NCBI GenBank assembly: GCA_964017065.1
Contig: OZ024783.1
Span: 4,781,399 to 4,845,398, forward strand
DNA: 64,000 nt
Direction of reading: 5' to 3'
Source: Haliclona indistincta
Taxonomy: Eukaryota; Porifera; Demospongiae; Haplosclerida; Chalinidae
Part shown: positions 46,291 to 58,935 of the stretch, in pieces
Layout: the number at the start of each line of letters is the position of its first letter
Position numbering within the stretch: position 1 is the first letter of the stretch
Made by a program: the position numbers and the translations under genes
The notes under the pieces: generated by a model
Told to the model about the DNA's origin: nothing
Database searches by the model: none
Seen by the model: the letters and a program-made list of their open reading frames with translations, nothing else

Positions 46291-47319
46291 AAGCAAGCAG
46301 GTGGATTATAGATGCATGAGTGTATCAGCTCACAGGTTATTGTGTCTATTATACAGTAGTGTGGTGATCATGACAGCTCCATCTCGCACGTGATAGCAGT
46401 AGCAGCGCTGTACCAGATACAGGCCCGGTAGGAGGGAGGCTGAGCCATTCTGGAACTCCCAGGACCAGTTCGATGGTCGTGACGATGAGTCACTAGTATC
46501 TGCCTCAGAGACAATCACTGAATCACTAGCGAGCTGAGATCAACCGATAACGACTGCAGTACGTGGATAGAGAGTTAATGTACAGTACACAAAATTTGTT
46601 CGTCAAAATTTTTTATCTGAAAATGTTTGCTAAATTTTAGTTCAAAAATTTTCTAAGCAGTGTTATTTTGATTGCTAAATCCTAGGCACGTCTTACACTA
46701 CACAGCGCTGACCTGTGGGGTTTTGTCGATAGGAGAGAATGAGAAGTTGAAGGTTACAGCGTGCCCTCCCATGTTAGCAACACACAGCGACTGACTATGC
46801 ACATTGAGAGAGATATGATGGATAGCAACGTACTCATCATCTAGGCTGATATGAGACCTTGGAAGGGTAGGAGAGCATACACTGTATATCGCAGTGTCCG
46901 GATTAAAGGGCTTTCCACTGTGGTACAGTTTTAGTAATAAAGGTATAGTTTTAGAACTGCGGATCAAATTAAGTTGAAGTGAAAGGTTTAGAGTTTAGTT
47001 TTTAGTAACAATTCTCAAACTTGGGACTACTGGCTTGAGTTCTCTCCTCGATAGTCTTCACAAGAGACAATTAACTACTTTACCAAGCACGTATATTATT
47101 CTTGTCTTTGCTTGGTGTCTGAATTCTCAATTTGATTCTTTCCAACAGTCTGAAAATAAAGCTTTAAACGATTCTCACTCACTCTCACCCTCACCCTCTC
47201 AGTCTGCATGCTAGACAGGATGAGAAGTAGTCACAAAAACAAAGCAGCTTTATGAAACTTGAGGTGTGTTCGCCGCTAACTGACTAGTCAGCTAGAGCAA
47301 TTGTAGAAAGAGATTGACT

Positions 47320-48560
47320 GTACAGTATCAATGTACTTTTAATTGAACATGTAATTGAAAATAGTCAAGACTAGAGTCAGAGAAAAGAAATTTAAAAGTA
47401 GGCACATTTGCATGCACACTGTTACATATGAACATCATGTCCAAATGTGGTAGAGAAACAATGCACAGAGAGCAAGTAAACTTGTCAAAATAATTTCTGT
47501 CTTTTGTCTGTGAAATCCGTGAGCATGGTTGGTCACGGTCAATGTTATTCAGCTGGCTTGTGGTGAGATACAGCTGTTCAATGAGTGTGTGCAATTAAGT
47601 ACAGCTGTGTTGCTCCTGAGGTTAGTGTCTTGAAGTGCTGAGAGGTCCACTGGATGACAGAATTCCATGCTCTTAGGACAGCCCACCAGCATCGATATCT
47701 CTGAGCAGTAATAATTATGGGAACAACTCCTCAAGGGTCATGATAATTATAGGCTCTATACCTGTGTTGATGCCGGGCAACTTGGCGATACTGCTTAAAA
47801 ATTTCAGGAGTAAATTGTTCCGTTGACCTCTTTCAGTAATGCCTCTTCCTCCACCACCACCCAGCTGGACTGGTGATGCTCTTGGTTTTGCACAAACATG
47901 ACGAGGCCTTTATTACTGAGGGAGATGAGCGAATTTGTCAGTGACGTGGAATCAAATGTCAAGTATTTCTCTAAAGCAAGGAAAGAAGTCAATTCTAGCA
48001 TTGTGCAGCTTGTCTTCCCAAGGAAAGCATATCATTATGATAACAATATAAACTCATGCTTGGTTTGAATGATAGTATGGCTTGTTGACTGAATAAGATT
48101 AGGGACCGAAAAAACTTGCTTCTTTTGCTTTTGACTTTTGACAGTCCATGCTTACAAATCCTCCATACGTCAGCTGCTTCACTCTGCATGCGCTCTGCTA
48201 TCCTCTCCTCTACCAAGCTCTTTTCCTTTAGCTCTTGTGAAGACTTGGCCAGGTCAGCATGGCTGCCAATAATGATGATGTGTGATGATCCCTGGGCTGA
48301 GCATGCAGGTATTCTCTATCAAACTGATTGAGTAGTGTATGGACTCACCTCATGCCGTTTATGATGCAAACAAAATGGAGGGAGAATTTCTCATTTGTTC
48401 CAGTATAGCAGCATGACTAGAGTAGTACTCTTGTTGCCCAGCTAAATCATATATTACCATGTTACCAAGCTCTTTACCTTGGTTCTGACAGCAGTAAGAC
48501 TTCTATGTCAGTAACACGACCTGATGTTGATGTACCAGTTATTTTACCTGCATAGAGTAG
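47320..48560 (-). pseudogene. ANK gene E relic: Roc, COR and Death fragments
   Basis: In minus order: a switch region near 48400-48470 (GNMVIYDLAGQQEYYSSHAA with neighbouring stops), a G4-like GSHADLAKSSQELKEKSLVE block at about 48215-48290, COR pieces at about 47804-48001 (SLSNKGLVMFVQNQEHHQSS...LLKEVNGTIYS) and 47600-47700, and a Death-domain scrap near 47520-47590 (LTTSQLNNI). Frames are broken by indels and stops. It is diverged from A-D more than they are from each other. Confidence 0.7.
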
Positions 48561-48649
48561 TTTATTACACTAAAGTATGCATGAAAATATTGAAATAATA
48601 ATAAGTAAAAACTTGTACAAATAATTTTTGTAAGATACTGTAAAACTGT

Positions 48650-50660
48650 GTGTACATACGTGTACTGTTTCTCACTGAGGGTACTGGAGCTACCAGCAAC
48701 TGTACGTGGGTGGAGTAGTGTCCTCACTTGAGAGGTCCTCTTCAGCTACATCCTGTGCATCAGAGATACATTACCACATCACATAGTACTACATACTGCG
48801 CATGCTTACCAGAGGATTCCCGCCAGCATTACATTCTATTGGTTCATTAGGATTAGTGTCTGATAGTGTTGAAGGATCATCTGTTCTTTGTCCACTACTG
48901 TTGTAAAGAGCTGGTAAAAAGTTTAAAATTTATATGTTGCTGTGAAAAGCAACTGAAAGACATGATGCATACTGAATGAGAGTACATGTAATTGTATGTT
49001 AACTTTGTGTGACTGTGCGTAATACAATAAATTAAACGTTTACACTTACTAGAGATCTGTTTTCAAACTTCTTTAAAAGTTAAAATCTCTCAGAACTCTG
49101 AGAAATGTCTATGAGTAAATTTTTAAGAGATGGCCAAATAAGATTCCGTGAGTTGCATGATGACACAGAAGCTCAAACAGAAGTACTTGCAAGGTGAGGA
49201 ACCATGCTCACCGTTCTGAATGGGAATATAATTGTACTGTGTGTATTGGAGCAAATGTTAGCGAGGTAGAGGAAATTAGTTTCTGCATGACCCACAATGC
49301 ATGTTGGACTTGGATGAGCAGCAATGTTAGGTCAAAGGCAAGTTTAGGTTAATGTCACTCACTGATCACAAAACACTAGAAATTAAACATTAAAAAATTA
49401 TTATTGATTTGAATATCGAAAACAAATGAAATAATTTTTGAGTCTGATATAAAGTATGTTGTTATATTCACGGCTGCATTTCTGCATTAGATTATCAAGG
49501 GTTCGAAAACTAATACGTAGCAAGGGATCAATTAGTTGTTGTTAAATTTGACAGAGTTTTTCATCTTGCAGGAGTACTGTATTGTAAAATTTCTTTTTCC
49601 CTTCATAACCAGAGATATAAACAGTGAACATGCATACTTAGCCATAATTATACCTCACCATCAGCTAGTGATGATCTTTTCAGCTAACTCATTCTCATTA
49701 ATCTTCCTAAGAGCGTTTGTAGTACCACGCATGATGGGGCACCATTTTTAGAGACATTGTCTTTCTTCTCCAGCCAAGAGTCTATCATCTTATTCTTGCA
49801 CTTCTCAATGGCTCCCCGCTGCTCTTCCTCTATCCTCTCTAGTGTGGGGATAGATTCCTCTGTCCTCTCTAGGGGATAGATTCCTCATCCAACATTGCTG
49901 CTCATCCAACATTGCTCTCATGTAATGTAAAACATACGATTACAGGCAGTCCCAGGGCTAGACCTAGGCGCTGCCAGTCATTAAGATTCTCTAAAGCCAT
50001 CAAGACCTCAAACAGGTCATCAATACCTGTATAGATCAGAATACTACTATGAAAACTTGTGTAATGCATGTGACTCACTGAGGGTGCTGGAGCTACCAGC
50101 AGCTGTGGGTGGATCACTTGGTAGGTCCTCCTTCTTCAACCCAGCCACCTCCTGTACACACCAGAGAACATTATTACCATCACATGTTACAGTACAGGAA
50201 AAACTGCTCACCAGAGGATTCTCGCCAGCGAATTGCGAATAGACTCAGCTTGTCCAGATGCTCTCTCAGTTCACTGACATTCAGAGATCCCTTGAGCTGA
50301 CAACCGAGCTCCCTTACCTCCTGAAGGAGACAGACAGAAGAGGAACTTAGCTGGTGATATGGCTCAAGAGGTAGATCTTTTACTGTGAGGAATCCATGCC
50401 ATCTTAATAACCGTGACTGGGAACACCTTTCTTGTGAAGAAGCATTGATCGAGCGATTTGATGCATGTCGCCATAGCTTGGAGTCAGGCAGCTTATCCAG
50501 AGGGTATCGCTGGATGAGGTCAGTAGAGATGAGGAACTCACTGAGTCACATACATTGAGACGAGGGCAATGCTGCTGTTGGAGATGACAAACTAGACCAA
50601 TGAGAGAACTGCGGAGTTCAGCATGCTCAATTGGACTGGTGCCGTCATCAGCTTCTCTAC
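48650..50660 (-). pseudogene. Further ANK-family relics (COR end, linker, Death)
   Basis: Around 50404-50660 is a COR C-terminal segment (IEHAELRSSLIGLVCHLQQQ, then ARSMLLHKKGVPS) and at 50219-50320 the end of COR. A linker exon is at about 50087-50155 (EVAGLKKEDLPSDPPTAAGS), as in gene D. About 49921-50033 is a Death-like piece (LNDWQRLGLALGLPVIV). A second, poorer linker and COR-end copy lies at 48650-48850. The segment stops at 50660, where the sequence turns into a CT-rich tract. Not translatable as a whole. Confidence 0.65.
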
Positions 50661-51323
50661 GCAATGCTAAAGATGACCTAAGTGCCTCTCCTTCTCCCTC
50701 CCTCTCTCATTCCCTCCCTCCCCTCTTCCCTCCCTCCGTTCTCCCACTCTAGCTCTCTCCCTCCTCCTCTCTCTCTCTGTGCCTCTCTTTCTACCAAGAT
50801 ATATGGTGCAGTGCTTTGGTCGCTGCCGTTTCTTAGCTAATCTTGGTCACAGCATAATTTTAGACCTGACATGAACTCGGAGCAAGTGAAGACCCTCATC
50901 GATACAAGCCATCAAGCATGTCAGAAACAGTAGCACATATTATTCAGCTCATTAAAATTAATTATGTCAAAATAAGAATAAAAATATTATTATCCAAGCA
51001 TAATAGTAACCTGTAGATAGTAGATTGTCTCGATGGATGGTGAGACTGTATATGCACAGTGAAACGTCGTCATGCAGTAAGTTTACCACTTTGAGGCTTA
51101 AATTTGTCTGGCTTCATTGACTAAGATAAAGAAGCACTGTCTATACCGACAGTCTCGTCATGCAGCCAAGCACAATCTCATTCTTCACATCCAATTTACG
51201 TTTGCTAATGTGACTTGCACTAATGTGACTTGCGTATGTACGATTCAGCACAAACCTTCATAACACCAAATGCTTATAAAATTATAATGATACATTAAAA
51301 AGTGACAAGTAGTTCTCCATCAG
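50661..51323. other. Gene-free stretch with CT-rich tract
   Basis: 50686-50785 is CTCC/CTCTC-rich microsatellite-like sequence. The rest shows no exon or obvious repeat end. Confidence 0.5.
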
Positions 51324-54300
51324 CTAGGCAGCGAATTGATAAGGTGTTGTCAATACTACATTCTCCACGTTCACTCCATTTTCTTTAGAATTCATCGGCT
51401 ACAAAAACAATAAAGTGAGATAATAATTATGTGACAGTGATATAGCATACTGTGGCTGGAAGATGATAATCGCTGGAATTCAATTGTAAGCGCGGCCATA
51501 CCTTTCTCCACCACTTAACATAAGCATCTCTTACCTAAAAAAATCAAATTATTATTGATAATAATTGTTATACCATGAAATAATATTAAATTTTGCTCGA
51601 CTCAGCATTTCAAAAATAAACTGTGAATTATAATAAATGCTATACCTGTTTTGAGAGAGGAACCAGTAAGATGAATATAATGATGCCTTGACTTAGAAAG
51701 AAGATGAAGCCGATGTACGCAATCACAGAATCATCAGTGAAGAATACAAGTTGGCCAAACCATGTTATACCCAGTACAATCACAAGTAAGATGATCAATT
51801 TCAACCAGTGCCTGTATGTGTGTGAGAATAAACACAACGTACACAGCTATCTCATTACTTTGCTGATGCTCTTTTGGACTTATCTTCTTGTTTCCTCAGA
51901 TGACGGCTCATTATAACAATAGCCATGATTAGGAACCCAACGTTGACCTGATATGGATTAGTTCTGTCTTAGTATAGTTTTAGCATTATTAGTACTTAAT
52001 ACTATTGTTATTTAACAAGAGCAAGCAGTAAATAATAACACCATTATTATTGTTAATTTTAGAACTGCTGTTTGGTATTAATTTTATTTTTTAGTAAAAT
52101 ACTGTTATTCTATTTGTTGTTGTTAATAATTATTTTATTTGTTTTTTGTTATTCCAAGGAGGTTACAACAATGAATAGAGCACATGGTATTTTCATCGCT
52201 ATTGAGAAAAACATCATTTCAATGTATAGCTCTGTACAACTCATACCGTGCAGTCACGAGCAAATATACGTCGTGCTGTGTATAATTCTGTCGCGCAATA
52301 GCTCAGTAAAGTTTCTTTCTGATATTCCACAGTTGTATGCTCAGCTCGGAATGGTAAAATCCTACTTCCAAGGTCCACATTTCCGAGCTATGGTTATGAA
52401 ACACAATTGGGTAGCTTACCAAACTAATAAGAATGGCTGGAGCAAAATAAGCCCAAATGAAGCTCGTGTCAAACCTCATAAAACACCTGTGGCAGCATGT
52501 ATTAATAGTTCATCATAGTCTGAATAAATCATTTACCACATCAGTCTCCCATTTGCATCCCGACGTCCATAATGGCTTCCAATTATGTTATCGGTGTTGA
52601 CCAAGAATCCAAGAGGAACCACTAGAATCATGTATATCAGTGGTATGCCTATACATGCATGCATATACAGTCACAAAAAAATTATTGCAGTGCACAAACC
52701 ATGAGTATCACTTACCATAGCTTGCTATGGTGAAGAAAGCAATGTAGCGTTTGTGATCTGCTGTGAACACTTTGACTAGTTTCACGTACAAGACCACACC
52801 CTCCATTAGCATCCACATGAACATCACCAGACAGAGGTAGTGAAGCAACACAGCAATGGCAGAACAGACAGCCTGCATGATACAGGAGTGTGAAGGAAAT
52901 TGAGGACAGTCACAGTACCTCGTTCTCAGCTCTTCTTATCCCCACAATAAACACAAGCGCGGCAGTGAACATACTACCACACAACATACAGTGAATGTAG
53001 TTACGCATGTTCCACAGAGATCTATAAATAACAAGATAATAAAAAGATTTCTATCGAAATCAAAAGGATGTAGGGTTGTGAAATCTAACACTGGTCCACA
53101 ATGTCAACTAACAAGGAACAAGCATGGAATGGTAACACGATTGACTTGCTAACAGACCATAGATCCCTACATCAGTGGCTGACTATAGCTAGTTCAGCTA
53201 GTTGCTCAGGTTGACTGACACCAGACGTGCATTAAATTGAATTCAACTTGTGACAAAATATGTACAGCCACTGATGTAGGGATCTATGGTCTGTTAGCAA
53301 GTCAATCGTGTTACCATTCCATGCTTGTTCCTTGTTAGTTGACATTGTGGACCAGTGTTAGATTTCACAACCCTACATCCTCGATAGAAATCTTTTTATT
53401 ATCTTGTTTGCGTCCTTTTTTCTTTTTCAGTGAAGTGCAGTTCAATGTCATGCATGTACTGAGCCGTCTTTGTTTCCACCATTAGTGTAGTTTTCCTGTT
53501 GTTGATGATTTTCTTTATTGTTAACAATTTTAAACTTGTAGCTAAAAATAATTTTGTTATGCTGTACATATCAGCTCGCCTACGCATGCATGCAGTGCAT
53601 ACGAGCCCCGCCTACACTTGTTTGTAGACCTGTAGTCTACGGCGGTTATAATTATCTGGCAAGTGCAGAATGGTGATCCTATACGAGCTTACCGTTCTTC
53701 GAAGACTCCTGACAAAACTGTGTTTTCCGTGATCCATACGGCGTGGCGATACTCAAGCTATTGCTTGGTCACGTGCGCTATGCTAACCACTGCTTGGTTA
53801 CGTGCGCATTGCGCAATCACAATAATGGCGTCTAACACTTAGCTGACAATGGATCACAATTGAGAATTCGCGGAATTTATCTCGCCGTTTCGCTGAAAAC
53901 TAAGTTCAAAAGGCACCTGCCAGGAGAATTTCACGACTGTTCGTGGGTGTTTTGGTCTCGGCACTGCTCGCGTAAAGGCGCTAGGCGCGCTGAAGAAAGA
54001 AGAAAGAAGAAGAAAACGAAGATGACGAAACACGATTTTCACCGTTTGTAGGTTCGTCACTTTAGCAACAATTTCGAGCAATCTCCTTTCTACTGTAAGA
54101 TGGGGCAACGCCAGATAGCAGATCTAAGTGCCTTTGGACGTATAAAATTCATCGCCAGGCGAAATATCAGCGTTCGAACGCTAATACATTGTATGTAGCC
54201 GCCATCTTGTTTTTCCGTTCAACCCTACATAGGGAGTCACTACTGTGCCTCCCTAATAAAGATATAACAAAAATAATCTCTATACACTTTGGCTGACTTT

Positions 54301-56812
54301 TGTAGTACAAATGTGAGAATAGTAGCCAAGAGGAACACCATTGAAATGAAAGAGACAACGATCAAGAAAACTAGTGATGTAGAAATCTGGAGCAGTATAG
54401 TCAAAAATATTTTTATGCACTTTTATTAACTTATAATTATGTGTACATTTTCTGGCTGCTCAGGACTGAGAAGAATAGCAAAGTGTGTGAGATGATTGCA
54501 CGAGCACATCACAGAACCATTCTCTAAATTTATCGTACTGCAACCACTGTCGTTCCAAAAATCAGGACCAACACTGTCTCTAAACATAAAGCTCAGCTCA
54601 TACTTGATAATTATTATAGTCTAGTTATAGGACTTACTGCAAGTTAGCAAACACACATTTAGTGTTGCTAGTCATTTCTGGAGGCAAGTCAAAGAAAATG
54701 GTCACATTCTCTGACAGATTAGTGGTTTTGCATTCATTACAAGCCAGTGTGGATGAGATAACTGAAGAGATAGGCCTTTGTGTACAGAAACTGGTTATAA
54801 CTGCAGCAACTATCAAAAGCTTACTCTTGAGTTCCCTCAGGTAGTAGATTAGAGATGTTCTCAAAATAATACGAAGCAACAAATACTATCAAATAGGAAA
54901 GCAATGTTTGGGACTAGGTATACACTGTTGACATGTATACCTGATTCAGATATGTTATCAAATATTTCATCAGATAGGGATATGTAGTTATTGTCAACTT
55001 GTATACCAGTGACATGCCCACTACCAGGAAACACTTCCCTCGTCCTCACTCCTATATAAAGGATATTCTAGTCATAACACATAGATTCACTATAACTGTC
55101 CACATACGTATTAAATCATTTTTTGAGCTAACAGTTCTGTTCAGTCTGAGACTAAGAGCCACATCATCCAGTAGAGACAGAAACGGAAGTGAACTAGAAG
55201 AATTTGTCTAAATAATAAAAAATGGAAATTTTGGTGGTTAATTCAGATATTCTTGCACTTCATGTTACATATTATAGTATTGTTAGTTGTAGATGGTTGA
55301 AAGTGAAAATTACACTTGCCTTAATTGGTATGTCTTCAACGATATTCAGAATAAACTGTGAGTATGTTATATTAATTTTGATGTCTAAACAAGAAATGGT
55401 GTAGCTATACCTGTAGAAATGTATCTGTTATTCCTTGTGTTGTGTTGAGTTGTTGCTGCACAGCTCTCGTGAGGAGATCCAATCGCTGAGTGATGGTGGT
55501 AGTGTTTGGTAGTAGCTGACTTAGAATCATGAGACTATCTTCAGGTAGAGATGATTCAAGCTACAATGGATGCAGGTAGCTATAAAGCATGTTCACTTGA
55601 CCTATAATAACAACATACCAGTTCCTCTACTAATTGTATTGATGGATGACAGTGAACTTGTCCCCACTTTCCATTGCAGTGACATACTCTGGTAGCTATG
55701 CAGTATTCACAAAAGGAACACATTGATGTAAAATAACACACTGGCACACACATATTTATGATAACCATGCTTTGAAGCATTCAATTATTCCATCATCGAT
55801 TACGTTAATAATAATGTAGCTAAACATATAGTACATGGAATGACATGTTGTTGTACAAACTGTGTCTACATCACTACAATTAGCTACCATTTCCACCAAG
55901 AGAGCAAGTTTCATCATGACTAGCTCGGCTAACAGTGCATTTTAGAGTTCCTTTCCAAACATCAACAGTCACGCACTTAGTGCCTAATGAAAGGGATACA
56001 GTGATCTATCGTGCAAGCAGCTTCAGTAAGTTATGTATATTACGATTGTATGTCGTGCATGCATGTACTGCATAATATTATTTAATGCAAGTATTATGAC
56101 TCACTCAGACTGATAGTAGCCTCATCTGTTGAATTGTCACATAAAAGAGCATCATCTCTTAGCAGTGATCCATTCTGACTTATAAGTACAGAATAGAATG
56201 TACTATTTGAGGCACAAAGCTGAGTGATGTTGCAGCCACACCAGAAGCTTCCATCTCTCCATTGGTTGAATATAATGTTACCAATAACACCAGTAGCACT
56301 TTCAACAGTTAAACAATGGCAGTGATCAGCAGGAGATAGATCAATCCTGAACTGATAGTGTGGGTTAGCTATTGTGTCGAGAATAGTGCGATTAAATATT
56401 GCAGACAATGAAAATGTCAAGTTGTGAGCTGTACTGCAGTTGTCTACAGAAAAACAACATGCATGCACTGTAATAACGATTTAATCATGAGTCCCAAGAC
56501 AAGCTGGGAATCTGTGATCAACGGCATTGAGTCAGACTGACTTACCTGAGACTGGAATCCATTGGGTATATTTTCTTACTGGCACCACACTTACCAGTCG
56601 TGTACTCACTGTGACAGTAGGATGGGAGCCATTGCAGTCTACTCCATCAGCTGTTACTAGTACAAGATTCAAGCTAAATCTGAGTATGTGAAGGCAGCGG
56701 TGTAGTATCAATGACACACAACACTGAGTGCTTACGTGTCTTGAGCATCTGCAAACCAATAGGATAGTTTGAAGCAGATGAAGATCAGCGAGAACATGAT
56801 TAGTCTTCTCAT
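51324..56812 (-). CDS. Adhesion G protein-coupled receptor (GAIN/GPS, 7TM)
   Basis: Signal peptide exon 56736-56812 (MRRLIMFSLIFICFKLSYWF), then ectodomain exons 56546-56679 and 56105-56443 with many N-x-S/T sites, Cys-rich exons near 55880-55990 and 55615-55700 (a possible hormone-receptor-like motif), helical GAIN exons at about 55410-55560 and 55090-55200, 54910-55055, and 54638-54775. The GPS motif is in 54447-54579: W, then two Cys groups, with CSCNHLTHFAILLS. Membrane exons: 54286-54386 (TM1), 52919-53021 (TM2), 52716-52872 (TM3, FMWMLMEGVVLY), 52537-52648 (TM4), 52420-52486 (start of TM5), 51859-51947 (TM5), 51646-51811 (TM6-7, ITWFGQLVFF), then tails 51451-51534 and 51324-51398. Phases match from TM1 to the stop. 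The ligand is unknown. A foldback element sits in the TM1-TM2 intron. Confidence 0.88.
53036..54262. mobile_element. Foldback element in the TM1-TM2 intron of the GPCR
   Basis: A palindrome at 53040-53405 (AAATCAAAAGGATGTAGGG...), then sequence matching 35510-36340 up to CCCTACATAGGGAG and CTCCCTAATA. It fills nearly the whole intron between exons 54286-54386 and 52919-53021 without touching the splice sites. Confidence 0.75.
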
Positions 56813-56886
56813 CGTAACCTGATGCGGTGATATGAATCGCGGCGCGGGAACTATGAGGGATGGGATGCACCCGCGCGTTATTATTA

Positions 56887-57305
56887 GGCCACATAAACTA
56901 AATATTTAGATTCTCATCCCCGCCCGCATCACTTATTTGACGGTTTTTGATAAAATTTAACTCGTTTACTCAGGGTTAAACTTAGCTTGCTCAGCGATCA
57001 TGGTGTTCGTTGTTGTCCAAATCCGTGCGAGATGTAGGGTTGTTAAGCCTTGGTTTGGTTGCATTGTGGCCGACCAGTCACGACTGATCGACGTGTACCA
57101 CAAGTATTCGTCCGGGCAACTGGACTACTCAGAAGCTATTCCAAGCAGGACTGGGCCGATCACGTGCGCTCTTGGTCGAAGCAAGACCGACAACCTTGTC
57201 GAAGCAAGACCGACAAAAATCAAATTTAAATTATAAATTGCCTCCCGCCTCATCAAATAATTTGAGCCAGGAGGATGAGAATCTAACTATTTAGTTTATG
57301 TGGCC
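56887..57305. mobile_element. MITE upstream of the GPCR start, with an internal ORF
   Basis: The ends GGCCACATAAACTAAATA (left) and its inverted copy on the right continue over about 33 bp with one mismatch. TTATTA flanks both sides but the right flank is a (TTA)n run, so the 6-bp TSD is tentative. It starts only 75 bp upstream of the GPCR ATG, so it may supply promoter or 5' UTR sequence. A plus-strand frame at 57000-57236 starts MVFVVVQIRARC and has no known domain. Confidence 0.75.
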
Positions 57306-57969
57306 TTATTATTATTATTTGATTTTACAGTACATACAGAAGTGCAGTAGTAATGCATGGCTGTTTGAGAGGATGACAGAGACAGTATAGCAGTACTGAC
57401 GGAATACCAATAAGAACTACTAATAGGCGTGGTAACAAGTTGGTGATCCGATTTATGTTTATGGCGAAATCACGATCATGTGCTTTACTGCTATGTAGTC
57501 TCAACACGGTATGCTACAGAGCTATGTACCCCAAGTTATGATGGTGCTGCAGCCTGCAGGGCCTACTATCAGCTGGGCATCCTCTCAGCCCCATGGTTCA
57601 AGACAATGACCGATAGTTGGAAATATTATTTTAATGAGTGCAATCATGCAGTGATTTGAGTCAAAGACCAGGTCATCATGCAGCTGGAGTTCATTGGCTA
57701 CAAAAGTAACAATGAAACATTAATATCTACTGTAGCAGGAAAATGAGAATTAAATTCTGTAAATCTTCACAGTTATAGCAAATGCTAAAGATGACCCAAG
57801 TGCCTTGTAGCTTAGCTTCTCTATCCAATGCTAAAGATGACATGTTTGTAGCTTAGCTTGTCTACCCAATGCTAGACATAATTAATTATTTCATTATAAT
57901 AAAATTCATAGAATAATTAGTGAATTTTGTTTAAAAGTCTATCAAGCAGTGTTATTGGTCGAGGTTTCA
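57306..57969. other. Spacer between GPCR start and broken GPCR copy
   Basis: No supported gene. Near 57660-57710 a scrap resembling the GPCR last exon (PMNSS after a TTTGTAG acceptor) suggests an older duplication. Confidence 0.4.
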
Positions 57970-58935
57970 TCATACTATGTTCTGTTCAGTGTTAATTGGC
58001 TACAAAAAGAAGTATATATAATGAACATAATGTTATACAATACATGTAATATCACTTACTGTAGCGGGATAATGTGAATGAGATTGTAAACATGTCTTCC
58101 ACCACTTAATATAAGCATCTCTCACCTAAAAAATCAAAATATTGATGTTATACCATAAATATTAAATTCTGCTTTACTCAGCATGAGCCCCAAAAAATGT
58201 GAAATAAATGCTATACCTGTTTTGAGAGAGGAACCAGTAAGATGAATATAATGATGCCTTGACCAAAGAAGATGTACGCAATGAACGTAATCTCACGATG
58301 ATCAGTGAAGAATATAAGTTGGCCAAACCACGTTATACCCAGTACAATCACTAGTAAGATGATCAATTTCAACCAGTGCCTGTATATGTGAGAAAATAAA
58401 CACAACGTACACAACTATCTCATTACTTTGCTGATTCACTTTTGGACTTATTATCTTGTTTCCTCAGATGACGATATATTATAACAATAGCCATGATTAG
58501 GAACCCAATGTTGACATGATATAGATTAGTTTTGTCTTAGTAATTCTAGCATTAGTTGTAGTTACTGTTATTATGCCGAGGGCGGAGCTAACGAGGTGTA
58601 ATCGTGCTGTCTGTCAGTGTGTCAGTCTGTCTGTCTGTTGCAAGCATTTCTCGTCGTTCACTGAAAATTAAGCGCTGAAACAAGCAACACAAGCAGAACT
58701 CAATGTTTACTCGGATCTGATGTGTAGAAGTTTGGTTCTAAAGCTTCGTTCGCGAGTTATGGCGTGATTTGCTTACCTTGATTGCCGTGGCTGGCGATCT
58801 GGACTTCTCCAAAGGCAAAGCTGTCCACAGTTGACTGCTTAGAAGTTGATCAGTAGGTTATAATTTACTACAGGATAGCAGCGCAGGTCCAGAGAAATCG
58901 TGTAAGCAAGCTATGGAAGCTACTCGCTCGTGGTA

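Larger units (their letters stand above)
41421..46917 (-). pseudogene. Tomosyn-like copy 3, nonsense mutation
   Basis: Twelve exons match copy 1: 46713-46917, 46334-46533, 45610-45701, 45224-45413, 44832-44956, 44384-44506, 43398-43480, 43256-43349, 43077-43185, 42377-42597, 41608-41768, 41421-41549. Lengths and phases agree with copy 1. In exon 45224-45413 the codon CAG of copies 1 and 2 is TAG (45346-45348), after HRHRGKTMSH. Everything downstream, including the SNARE-like tail, would be lost, although those exons remain open. It is shorter than the other copies because it lacks the CACTA-like and TIR insertions. Confidence 0.8.

Noticed and set aside
52072..52518. Plus-strand 148-codon frame
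   Set aside because: It is antisense to the TM5-start exon (52420-52486) and flanking intron of the GPCR, whose phases fit the receptor.
57000..57236. Independent 78-codon gene
   Set aside because: It sits wholly inside a MITE and has no recognised domain; noted only as an internal ORF.
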